Part shown: piece after piece, positions 1 through 6,477 of the stretch
Position numbering within the stretch: position 1 is the first letter of the stretch
Layout: each line of letters opens with the position of its first letter
Source: Clostridiales bacterium
GTDB lineage: Bacteria > Bacillota > Clostridia > Lachnospirales > Lachnospiraceae
Direction of reading: 5' to 3'
DNA: 15,505 bases
Assembly: GCA_012512995.1 (NCBI GenBank)
Contig: JAAZDA010000119.1
Location: 1 to 15,505 of the forward strand
Translations under genes and position numbers: made by a program
The notes under the pieces: model-generated
What the model saw: only the letters and a program-made list of their open reading frames with translations
What the model was told of the DNA's origin: nothing
Database searches by the model: none

Positions 1-605
1 GCAGTTGCGCCGGTCGATTCCACCCCGGAAGTCGACCCGGTGTCCGCCGTATCTGACGACGCCGCATCTGAAGATGCCGCGCCGGCCGATGCCGTGCCGG
101 ATGACGCGGCGGCCGCAGAGTCCTCATCTGTATATGACTCGGACATCAGCTTCATCATTTCATTTGGAAGCATCTCGCTGCTCAGGGTGTATGTGCCCGG
201 CATAAGTTTTCCATCATACTCCGAGAATTTGAGCTGCACCTTGAAAACAAGGCTGCTCTCTATAAGTTTGTCGTCTTCCAGAAGTTTTGCGATCGAGGAG
301 TCCGTCATGTCATCTGTTATAGTCACAGAAACGGTCTTGCCTTCTCCTGACGCATCCATAGCTTCCGGGCAGAAAATGCTGTAGCCCAGCCCGTACATTC
401 TCCTGGTCTCTCCAATGAAAAACAGGATCAGCAGTATTATTACTACATACTTGGCAATGTTTCCCACCATGTCTACTATGGATTGTTTCCTGCTGAACCG
501 GTCTCTTTTCTTTCTTCTGACCTGGTTTCTGCCATCACCTGATCGATTCCTGCCGTATCCGCCGCCGGAATATTCATTTGTGTACCTGTTTCTGCTGTCC
601 GACAT
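1..605 (-). CDS. mltG: MltG/YceG-like membrane protein, 5' part (runs off left edge)
   Basis: The first 201 codons are visible; the gene continues past base 1. The protein begins with a basic, Gly/Arg/Asn-rich cytoplasmic stretch (residues 1-45), then one membrane segment (about 48-65, core YVVIILLILFFIG). Residues 90-155 resemble the LysM-like subdomain of the MltG/YceG family: a TVSVTITDDMTDSSIAKLL stretch and then a PGTYTLSSEM motif followed by NEMMKLM. MltG proteins are inner-membrane lytic transglycosylases that cut nascent peptidoglycan. The catalytic domain with its glutamate is not in view. Residues 160-201 are instead an Ala/Ser/Asp/Thr-rich low-complexity stretch, so this may be a short non-catalytic relative. 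ATG start at 605, six bases after the RNase J stop, suggests one transcript. In Bacillus subtilis the mltG homologue yrrL follows the DUF1292 gene yrzB, which fits this neighbourhood. Confidence 0.7.
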   Translation of the reverse strand, partial: MSDSRNRYTNEYSGGGYGRNRSGDGRNQVRRKKRDRFSRKQSIVDMVGNIAKYVVIILLILFFIGETRRMYGLGYSIFCPEAMDASGEGKTVSVTITDDMTDSSIAKLLEDDKLIESSLVFKVQLKFSEYDGKLMPGTYTLSSEMLPNEMMKLMSESYTDEDSAAAASSGTASAGAASSDAASSDTADTGSTSGVESTGAT

Positions 606-611
606 TATTCT

Positions 612-2282
612 TCAGGTCTCCAGTATCATAGGTATTATCATAGGTCTGCGCTGTGTCTTCTTCCAGAAATAATCGCTGAGTTCCTCACGGACAGACGACT
701 TCAGCTTGCCCCAGTCTGATATCCCACGGGAAAGGCAGCCGTCAATTACATCTCTTGATATTGCCTGTGCCTCATCCATGAGCTGGTCTGATTCCTTTAG
801 ATAAACAAAGCCACGTGATGTGACTTCAGGTCCGGAGACAAGTTCACCACTGCTTCCATCCATCGCAAATGATACCAGCACAACGCCGTCTTCCGCAAGA
901 TGCTGACGATCACGCAACACTACATTTCCGACATCACCTACGCCGAGTCCGTCGACCATGACCTCGCCGACCTGCACTCTGCCGTTCACACGGGCTGATG
1001 ATCTGTCGAGTTCAAGGACGTCTCCCGAGTGAAGCAGGAAAATATTATCACTTGTATAACCCAGTTCTCTTGCAATTTTCTCATGAGCCTTAAGATGCTT
1101 GTATTCACCATGGACCGGAACTGCATACTTAGGCTGAACAAGTGTATATATAAGCTTTATTTCTTCCTGACATGGGTGTCCGGAGACATGGACATCCTGG
1201 AATATTACATCCGCGCCCTTCATGAGCAGCTGGTTTATGACATTTGTTACAGACTTTTCATTTCCTGGTATCGGGTTCGATGAGAAAATAACCGTATCAC
1301 CGGGTCCTATATGGATCTTTCGGTGCGTATTCTCAGCCATTCTCGACAGGGCTGCCATACTCTCGCCCTGAGAACCCGTTGTAATAATTACGGTTTTGCT
1401 GTCCGGGTAGTTCTTCAAGCTGTCAATATCTATCAGCGTATTCTCAGGTATGCTGATGCATCCGAGCTCTCTGGCGGTATCGATGATGTTGACCATGCTG
1501 CGGCCTTCAACAACGACCTTGCGCCCGTACTTGTGCGCTGTGTTTATTATCTGCTGTACACGGTCGACATTGGACGCGAACGTCGCAATTATAAGACGTG
1601 TATCCTTGTGCTCCTGAAACAGGATGTCAAATGTTTTGCCTACTGTCTTCTCTGAAGCTGTGTAGCCCGGGCGTTCCGCGTTAGTGGAATCGCAGAGTAG
1701 CGCAAGCACGCCGTCCCTGCCAAGCTCGGCAAAGCGCTGCAGATCAATGGCATCGCCGAAAACAGGCGTGTAATCGACTTTGAAATCTCCTGTGTGAACT
1801 ACGACTCCTACCGGCGAATATATTGCGAGGGCAGCCGCATCGACTATGCTGTGATTTGTTTTGATGAATTCGACTTTGAACTTGCCGAGCTCAACGGTCT
1901 CGCCGAACTTCACGACATGCCTTTCGGTGACCTCAAGCATCTTGCGCTCTTCGAGCTTGTGCTCGATTATGCCCATCGTAAGCCTTGTTGCATAGACGGG
2001 CACATTTACATCGCGCAGGACATACGGCAGCGCACCGATGTGATCCTCGTGCCCGTGTGTTATCACGAAAGCCTTGACCTTATCAAGGTTATTCTGCAGA
2101 AATGTCGTGTCGGGGATTACCATATCGACACCGAACATCTCATCCGTCGGGAAAGCAAGCCCGCAGTCGACGACAATTATACTGTCCTCATATTCGAACG
2201 CGGTGATGTTCATCCCGATCTCTTCCAGACCACCAAGCGGAATGATCCGCAGTCTGGACTTCTTCTTTTGTTCTTTTCTCAC
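612..2282 (-). CDS. rnj: Ribonuclease J (metallo-beta-lactamase/beta-CASP family)
   Basis: 556 residues, the usual length for RNase J, a cytoplasmic endo- and 5'-3' exoribonuclease that matures and degrades mRNA and rRNA in Firmicutes. The N-terminal core reads LRIIPLGGLEEIGMN, then the metal-binding motif HGHEDH (76-81), His144 in the TNHS segment and the aspartate of HTGDF (about 163-167). Further ligands and C-terminal features include PVHGEYKHLKAHEK near residue 390. The start is GTG: an in-frame stop lies three codons upstream (2289-2291), and no other start codon lies before the conserved core. A GGAGG sequence sits 13 bases upstream and AGGAA 3 bases upstream, neither ideally spaced. 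The gene lies 40 bases after the DUF1292 gene and 6 bases before the MltG-like gene. Whether it is J1 or J2 cannot be told from the sequence alone. Confidence 0.95.
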   Translation of the reverse strand: MRKEQKKKSRLRIIPLGGLEEIGMNITAFEYEDSIIVVDCGLAFPTDEMFGVDMVIPDTTFLQNNLDKVKAFVITHGHEDHIGALPYVLRDVNVPVYATRLTMGIIEHKLEERKMLEVTERHVVKFGETVELGKFKVEFIKTNHSIVDAAALAIYSPVGVVVHTGDFKVDYTPVFGDAIDLQRFAELGRDGVLALLCDSTNAERPGYTASEKTVGKTFDILFQEHKDTRLIIATFASNVDRVQQIINTAHKYGRKVVVEGRSMVNIIDTARELGCISIPENTLIDIDSLKNYPDSKTVIITTGSQGESMAALSRMAENTHRKIHIGPGDTVIFSSNPIPGNEKSVTNVINQLLMKGADVIFQDVHVSGHPCQEEIKLIYTLVQPKYAVPVHGEYKHLKAHEKIARELGYTSDNIFLLHSGDVLELDRSSARVNGRVQVGEVMVDGLGVGDVGNVVLRDRQHLAEDGVVLVSFAMDGSSGELVSGPEVTSRGFVYLKESDQLMDEAQAISRDVIDGCLSRGISDWGKLKSSVREELSDYFWKKTQRRPMIIPMILET

Positions 2283-2322
2283 TATTTCCTAAATTCCTCC
2301 TCATAAATGAGAAGCGTCCATT

Positions 2323-2589
2323 TCAGGGCTCGAGACCGATATCCATGTCATCGAGTGCATCGCGGAACAGATCCGACACTGCATCGAGTTCGGTATCTTC
2401 ATCCACGATCTCATAAACGCTCTCGTCAGCACCCTCGGGTGCCGTGTCCTTGAGGATCAGAGCATTTCCGTCTCCTTCTTCGCTTTCCGTGACGAGAATA
2501 TACGTCGTCCCGCGAAGTACGGTCTGATCCAAAACATATAATTCAACCGGCTCTTCGTTCCCCTCCGGTGTGAAAACAATTTTATCCAT
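2323..2589 (-). CDS. yrzB: DUF1292 family protein (YrzB-like)
   Basis: Small acidic protein of 88 residues with the DUF1292 pattern: an N-terminal MDKIVFTPEGNEEPVELYVLD segment, then TYILVTESEEGD, ALILKD and YEIVDEDTELDAVSDLF. Its molecular function is unknown. It is predicted to be soluble and cytoplasmic. The reading frame is open further upstream into ruvX, but the ATG at 2589 is chosen because homologues begin near MDKIVF and an AGGGA ribosome-binding site lies about 7 bases before it. It starts one base after the ruvX stop, so the two are probably translationally coupled. The order ireB-ruvX-DUF1292 is conserved across Firmicutes (yrzL-yrrK-yrzB in B. subtilis), which strongly supports the call. 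Confidence 0.88.
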   Translation of the reverse strand: MDKIVFTPEGNEEPVELYVLDQTVLRGTTYILVTESEEGDGNALILKDTAPEGADESVYEIVDEDTELDAVSDLFRDALDDMDIGLEP

Positions 2590-2590
2590 G

Positions 2591-3040
2591 TCAGTTCCCT
2601 GCCTTGATAGCCGCAATTGTGTCCGGGTTATTCTCCATAAATTCCTGCAGAATAACATTGGCCGCTATCATATCGACATATGTTTTGCGGTCATCCACCC
2701 GGATATTCATTCTGTCCATGATTTCGTCGGCCTCGACTGTCGTCAGCCGCTCATCAGACATATAGCACCGAAGACCTGTCCTGCGCTCTATCATGTCCTT
2801 AAAAGCAAGCGCTGCTTTTGCGCGCTCACCCTCAGAGCCATCCATGTTAACGGGCAGGCCTATTACTACGCCTCTGACATCATTAAGTACAATCAGTTCC
2901 TCAATGCGCGCAAGAGTTTTGCGTATCTTACTCTCTCGATCGCGCCGTATAATCTCTTTTGGCTGCGAAGTGATAAGCAGTTCATCACTCATCGCAACTC
3001 CGACTGTTTTGGAGCCATAGTCAAGTCCCATGATCTTCAT
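2591..3040 (-). CDS. ruvX: RuvX/YqgF, putative pre-16S rRNA nuclease
   Basis: 149 residues, full length for the YqgF/RuvX family, an RNase H-fold nuclease implicated in 5' maturation of 16S rRNA and formerly called a Holliday-junction resolvase. Visible motifs are MKIMGLDYGSKTVGVAMSD with the first catalytic aspartate (Asp7), VIGLPVNMDGSEGERA (59-74), SDERLTT with Glu97, and DRKTYVDMIAA with Asp123. Together these give the expected D-E-D acidic set. The start is the ATG at 3040. Its upstream sequence has only a weak GGTGAT-type ribosome-binding site, but the N-terminus fits the family. It follows ireB by 13 bases and precedes the DUF1292 gene by one base. Nothing appears truncated or unusual. 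Confidence 0.95.
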   Translation of the reverse strand: MKIMGLDYGSKTVGVAMSDELLITSQPKEIIRRDRESKIRKTLARIEELIVLNDVRGVVIGLPVNMDGSEGERAKAALAFKDMIERRTGLRCYMSDERLTTVEADEIMDRMNIRVDDRKTYVDMIAANVILQEFMENNPDTIAAIKAGN

Positions 3041-3053
3041 AAAACATCACCGA

Positions 3054-3359
3054 TCACTTCTGCTCTCCCCAATGGTTGTTCCTTATGTAACTCTTGAGGA
3101 TCTCCTCTACAAGTTCGTCTCGCTCCACCTTCATGATGAGGCTGCGCGCGCCCATGTAATTTGTGATATATGTGGGATCTCCGCTCATAATATACCCGAC
3201 GATCTGATTCACGGGATCATATCCCTTCGTCGTAAGCGCATCATATACTATCGACAAAACTTTTCTTGCCGCTGATTCCTTCTCAGGCTCTACCTTAAAA
3301 TACTGTGTGCTGCCGAAATCATCCCCGGCTGCATCTGCTCCGTTCCTATTCTCGATCAT
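3054..3359 (-). CDS. ireB: IreB family regulatory phosphoprotein (UPF0297)
   Basis: 101 residues from the ATG at 3359. In enterococci IreB is a small substrate of the PASTA-domain Ser/Thr kinase IreK and negatively affects cephalosporin resistance. The family signature is clear: TKGYDPVNQIVGYIMSGDP, then YITNYMGARSLI and ERDELVEEILKSYIRNN. The part before the conserved FKVEPEK segment is about 12-15 residues longer than the textbook protein. It contains Ser17-Thr18 in the context FGSTQYFKV, which could correspond to the phosphorylated threonine region of enterococcal IreB (inference). A GTG start five codons upstream is possible but overlaps the GGAGG ribosome-binding site, which is perfectly placed (8 bases) for the ATG. 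The usual upstream partner alaS is absent; mtaB lies there instead. Confidence 0.93.
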   Translation of the reverse strand: MIENRNGADAAGDDFGSTQYFKVEPEKESAARKVLSIVYDALTTKGYDPVNQIVGYIMSGDPTYITNYMGARSLIMKVERDELVEEILKSYIRNNHWGEQK

Positions 3360-3367
3360 ATCTATAG

Positions 3368-3372
3368 CCTCC
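3368..3372 (-). promoter_or_regulatory. Ribosome-binding site of ireB, decides its start
   Basis: GGAGG on the minus strand, 8 bases before the ATG at 3359. It overlaps the alternative in-frame GTG at 3374, so that GTG is unlikely to be used. Confidence 0.8.
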
Positions 3373-3411
3373 ACGCCTTAAGCATCAATATTCCTCATAA
3401 TTATCACAAGT

Positions 3412-4869
3412 TTATCCCAAATCGTCACGATTCACAAGTAGATACGGCGACCCGGGGATCTCAGATACAAGTTTTCCTTTTATGAGCAATCCCTGGATAT
3501 GGTCATCCGTGTCATCACATCCGTCAAAACATTCTGCACACTCCGCCACCGGTATCGCGCATTGAAGATATTGTTTCGTGTGGCCGGTGATGTAGCGTGT
3601 ACTCCCGCCATCAGCTTTTTCGCCTTCAAAGCTACTGTTTCCTGTTTCTCCGGCTTTCACCGGTGACATCTCGTTCTGCGTCCTTTGCTTCATCTCAGCG
3701 GCTGTCTTTGTTTCCTCCGTGAGGATCTCAACATGTTCTCCGTAAAATGAGCGGCGATACGCTTCTGACTGCCTGAGCGTCATCTTCTGGATATCATCGC
3801 TCCGCTTCGCCTTCAGACCCTCCGGAACCTGATCCGGCAGCCCTGCGGCAACCGTTCCGTGTCTGACTGAATACTTGAAAACATGTATCTCATAGAAATT
3901 GACCTTTTCGAGGAATTCCAGCGTCTTACCGAATTCCGCCGAAGTTTCACCCGGGAACCCCACTATCACGTCTGTCGTGATCGCCGGTCTGTCATAATAC
4001 TTGCGCAGATTATCGACGCTCTCCATGAATTCCTCTGTCGTGTAGTGCCTGTTCATTCGTTTCAGCGTGGCATCGCACCCGCTCTGAAGGGCGAGGTGAA
4101 AATGCGGACAGATCTTGTTTTGCCCGGAAATGGCCTTTATGAAATCTTCGGTCATAGTCCTGGGTTCGAGCGATCCCAGCCTTATGCGTTCTATTCCCGG
4201 TATCTCGCAGACTTTGAGTATCAGCGACAGAAGCGCCTCATTCCCGCCTCCGTACGAGCCGATATGGATGCCCGTGATCACGACTTCTTTTGTGCCCCTG
4301 GCCGCAATGTTCCTTATTTCCTCAAGGATATCATCTGCGCTCCGGCTCCGGACTCTCCCACGCGCATATGGGATGATGCAGTAAGTACAGAACTGGTTGC
4401 AGCCGTCCTGTATTTTTACGAAAGCGCGTGCCCGCTCGGACAGGCCGGTCTGCGGTTTCGGAGCATCTGTCTCCATTGTCTGCGCCGCCGTGCAGCCTGC
4501 ATCCGTCGGCAGTTCCTCACCATGCAAAGCAAGAAATTCTTCCAGGATCTCCGCGAACCTTATCTTGTCTGCATTTCCGATCGCAAGATCAACAGCCGGG
4601 TCTTTCTTAACGCCTTCGGCATCTGTCTCAACGTAACAGCCGACAGCAACGACTATGGCTTCCGGATTATGCTTCTTCGCGCGGTGCAGCATCTGGCGGC
4701 TCTTTCTGTCAGCAATGTTCGTCACCGTGCAAGTGTTCACCACATAAATGTCTGCCTTTTCTTCAAAAGGGACGACAGTATAGCCATGCTCCCTGACGCT
4801 CTCGATCATCGCATCGGTCTCATAGCCGTTTACCTTGCATCCCAGATTGTGAAAAGCTATTTTCGTCAA
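3412..4869 (-). CDS. mtaB: MtaB-type tRNA (t6A37) methylthiotransferase
   Basis: Radical SAM enzyme expected to convert N6-threonylcarbamoyladenosine-37 of certain tRNAs into its 2-methylthio form. The N-terminal UPF0004 domain carries the three cluster cysteines: Cys11 in FHNLGCKVN, Cys47 in NTCTVT and Cys78 in VGCYV. The radical SAM motif CNQFCTYC gives Cys157, Cys161 and Cys164, followed by IPYARGR. The C-terminal TRAM-like part is unusual. A hydrophilic insertion of about 35 residues (389-423) precedes YITGHTKQYLQC, and a short Cys-rich acidic stretch (442-456, CAECFDGC) follows. Total length is 485, against roughly 430-450 usual for the family. The start is TTG at 4869 with GGAG seven bases upstream; the next ATG would remove Cys11. 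ireB follows after about 50 bases. In B. subtilis the homologue yqeV ends the hrcA operon. Confidence 0.93.
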   Translation of the reverse strand: MTKIAFHNLGCKVNGYETDAMIESVREHGYTVVPFEEKADIYVVNTCTVTNIADRKSRQMLHRAKKHNPEAIVVAVGCYVETDAEGVKKDPAVDLAIGNADKIRFAEILEEFLALHGEELPTDAGCTAAQTMETDAPKPQTGLSERARAFVKIQDGCNQFCTYCIIPYARGRVRSRSADDILEEIRNIAARGTKEVVITGIHIGSYGGGNEALLSLILKVCEIPGIERIRLGSLEPRTMTEDFIKAISGQNKICPHFHLALQSGCDATLKRMNRHYTTEEFMESVDNLRKYYDRPAITTDVIVGFPGETSAEFGKTLEFLEKVNFYEIHVFKYSVRHGTVAAGLPDQVPEGLKAKRSDDIQKMTLRQSEAYRRSFYGEHVEILTEETKTAAEMKQRTQNEMSPVKAGETGNSSFEGEKADGGSTRYITGHTKQYLQCAIPVAECAECFDGCDDTDDHIQGLLIKGKLVSEIPGSPYLLVNRDDLG

Positions 4870-4876
4870 TGTTTTA

Positions 4877-4880
4877 CTCC
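4877..4880 (-). promoter_or_regulatory. Ribosome-binding site of mtaB, supports a TTG start
   Basis: GGAG on the minus strand, 7 bases before the TTG at 4869. The spacing is good and the encoded start MTKIAFHNLGCKVN matches the family. Confidence 0.7.
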
Positions 4881-4889
4881 GTTCCGTGA

Positions 4890-4921
4890 TTGACTTTTCA
4901 CCCCCGTCAAACTAGTATAAT
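4890..4921 (+). promoter_or_regulatory. Likely sigma-A-type promoter of the HPr-like gene
   Basis: A TTGACT -35 box (4890-4895) is followed after 17 bases by TAGTAT (4913-4918) and, three bases further on, by a perfect TATAAT (4916-4921). Either could be the -10 box. A leader of about 35 bases follows to the ATG at 4961. The region is shared with the 5' end of the divergent gene mtaB, so a minus-strand promoter probably overlaps it, but its boxes are too weak to place. Confidence 0.6.
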
Positions 4922-4944
4922 AAGCAATGACCATAAATTTAATT

Positions 4945-4952
4945 AAGGGGGA
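4945..4952 (+). promoter_or_regulatory. Ribosome-binding site of the HPr-like gene
   Basis: AAGGGGGA, 8 bases before the ATG at 4961. It shows that this lone plus-strand reading frame is a real gene rather than a shadow. Confidence 0.75.
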
Positions 4953-4960
4953 CTTCCATA

Positions 4961-5191
4961 ATGAAGACCGTTAAAATTTCTCTGAATTCTATTGATAAGG
5001 TAAAGGCCTTTGTAAACGATATTACAAAGTTTGATTATGATTTTGACCTCGTTTCAGGCAGATACGTCATCGATGCCAAATCCATCATGGGTATTTTCTC
5101 ACTCGATCTCAGCAAGCCGATCGATCTGAACATCCATGCTGAAGACAACCTTGACGAGGTTCTCTCAATTCTGAAACCTTACATCGTTTAA
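4961..5191 (+). CDS. HPr-like protein lacking the phosphorylatable histidine
   Basis: 76 residues, slightly shorter than HPr (about 85-88). Residues 37-52 (IDAKSIMGIFSLDLSK) match the regulatory-serine region of HPr (KSIMGVMSL in B. subtilis), so Ser41 corresponds to HPr Ser46. The KFDYDF stretch corresponds to the KYDADV region. The segment where HPr has GIHARPA reads SLNSIDKVKAF here, so the catalytic His15 and Arg17 are missing. It therefore cannot act as a normal PTS phosphocarrier. A role in regulation or as a fold-only protein is inference. Translation signals are good: AAGGGGGA 8 bases before the ATG. It is the only clear plus-strand gene in the window and lies between thiI and mtaB. 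No PTS genes are nearby. Its stop codon overlaps that of thiI. Confidence 0.88.
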   Translation: MKTVKISLNSIDKVKAFVNDITKFDYDFDLVSGRYVIDAKSIMGIFSLDLSKPIDLNIHAEDNLDEVLSILKPYIV

Positions 5192-6423
5192 TCCCAGGGC
5201 TGCAGCGGGTCTTCTCTATTCTTGAACACTCTCGAACCATTTGCATCTACGACAAGTATTTCGTCGGTTTCAATGGCTCGCTGCACCATTTCTTCTATTC
5301 CCGCGTCCAGATTATGCTCATGACGTTCTATTACCTTGAGAACAGGCTTTGTGACAGGATGTTTTGCCACAAAGATCGTGCAGCAGTCTTCGTATGGCTG
5401 TATTGATGTGTCATACGTATCTATTTTCTTGGAAATCGTAACAATTTCCTCTTTGTCAAAACCTATGAGCGGCCTGAATACCGGCAGCTCGCAGACTCTG
5501 TTAGTGCATTCGAGTGATCTCATTGTCTGAGATGCAACCTGTCCGAGGCTCTCGCCCGTGATAAGCGCGCCGCAGGCTGTACGTTTTGCTATCATTTCCG
5601 CGATCTTCATCATGTAGCGGCGCATTATGATAGTCAGTTCGTCGTGAGGACATTTGTCATAAATGTAGAGCTGTATCTCTGTGAAATTGATGTTGTGAAG
5701 GTATATGGGGCCTGTGTATTCAGACACGAGTCCCGCGAGGTCTATGACCTTCTGAAGCGCACGCTCGCTTGTATAGGGCGGTGCGTTGTAATAGACAGCG
5801 TCCAGCTTAAGTCCGCGCTTTGCCATCATCCAGCCTGATACCGGTGAATCTATTCCGCCTGAGAGAAGGAGCATGGCCTTGCCGGCGCTCCCCACCGGAA
5901 GACCTCCCGGCCCCGGGATCACATGTGTATACATATATATCTGTTCACGTATCTCGATATTTACCGTGATCTTCGGATCATGAACGTCCACCTTAAGTTC
6001 AGGGTAAGCATCAAGCAACGCTCCTCCGAGCTCATTATTTATTTCCTGGGAATTCATGGGATAGCTCTTGTCGAGTCTCCTTGTGTGGACCTTGAAGGTC
6101 GTGTTCCTGTCCGGATATTCCTCGCCGAAGAACTCCACGGCCGTCTTTGCCAGCTCTTCATAAGGCACGATGGGATCGACCTTCATCGGGCATATCCCCA
6201 CAATACCGAAAACATGCTGGAGCGCATTGACCGCTTCATCAAAATCATAGTCTTCCTCAGCGTCCACAAATATACGTCCATAAGAGCGCGAAACATGGAA
6301 CTTGCCCTCGCACTTTTTCATCGCTATCTTTATCTGATTGACAAGCGCGTCCTCGAAAATATATCTGTTCTTGCCCTTAATTCCAATCTCAGCGTACTTT
6401 ATGAGAAATGACTGGTATACCAT
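5188..6423 (-). CDS. thiI: ThiI tRNA 4-thiouridine sulfurtransferase
   Basis: 411 residues, matching the short Gram-positive form without a C-terminal rhodanese domain. ThiI adenylates U8 of tRNA and transfers sulfur to make 4-thiouridine; in some bacteria it also serves thiamine thiazole synthesis. An N-terminal ferredoxin-like/THUMP region (about 1-170, starting YQSFLIKYAEIGIKGKNR) is followed by the PP-loop ATP motif SGGIDS (188-193) and the conserved ITGESLGQVASQT (288-300). The DCCTIF motif (346-351) holds the cysteine conserved in the family. The start is the ATG at 6423, preceded by GGAGG with a 6-base spacer. An upstream in-frame ATG at 6465 would add 14 unconserved residues and is rejected. 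The desulfurase immediately upstream is the probable sulfur donor, as in the B. subtilis NifZ-ThiI pair. Confidence 0.95.
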   Translation of the reverse strand: MVYQSFLIKYAEIGIKGKNRYIFEDALVNQIKIAMKKCEGKFHVSRSYGRIFVDAEEDYDFDEAVNALQHVFGIVGICPMKVDPIVPYEELAKTAVEFFGEEYPDRNTTFKVHTRRLDKSYPMNSQEINNELGGALLDAYPELKVDVHDPKITVNIEIREQIYMYTHVIPGPGGLPVGSAGKAMLLLSGGIDSPVSGWMMAKRGLKLDAVYYNAPPYTSERALQKVIDLAGLVSEYTGPIYLHNINFTEIQLYIYDKCPHDELTIIMRRYMMKIAEMIAKRTACGALITGESLGQVASQTMRSLECTNRVCELPVFRPLIGFDKEEIVTISKKIDTYDTSIQPYEDCCTIFVAKHPVTKPVLKVIERHEHNLDAGIEEMVQRAIETDEILVVDANGSRVFKNREDPLQPWD

Positions 6424-6429
6424 ATATAT

Positions 6430-6434
6430 CCTCC
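6430..6434 (-). promoter_or_regulatory. Ribosome-binding site of thiI, decides its start
   Basis: GGAGG on the minus strand, 6 bases before the ATG at 6423. It lies inside the longer alternative reading frame that begins at 6465, which argues against that start. Confidence 0.8.
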
Positions 6435-6477
6435 GCAAACATAATTTGTTTCCTGGAACTTCCATTTTCAGAAAGCA

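Noticed and set aside
40..384. Plus-strand frame with an Asp/Ala-rich start opposite the MltG-like gene
   Set aside because: The minus-strand frame has a membrane segment, a LysM-like pattern and conserved context. The plus frame is its shadow in GC-rich repetitive DNA.
1794..2306. Plus-strand 170-codon frame opposite the RNase J start
   Set aside because: It overlaps the metal-binding core of RNase J in antisense and shows no family resemblance.
3883..4893. Long plus-strand open frame of 336 codons opposite mtaB
   Set aside because: It is the complement of a well-supported radical SAM gene, has no recognisable domain and no ribosome-binding site of note, and extends into the mtaB promoter region.
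4914..4943. Minus-strand promoter for mtaB overlapping the HPr-like promoter
   Set aside because: TATACT is a plausible -10 box, but the only -35 candidate at the right spacing (TTAAAT) matches three of six positions, so I did not list it as a feature.
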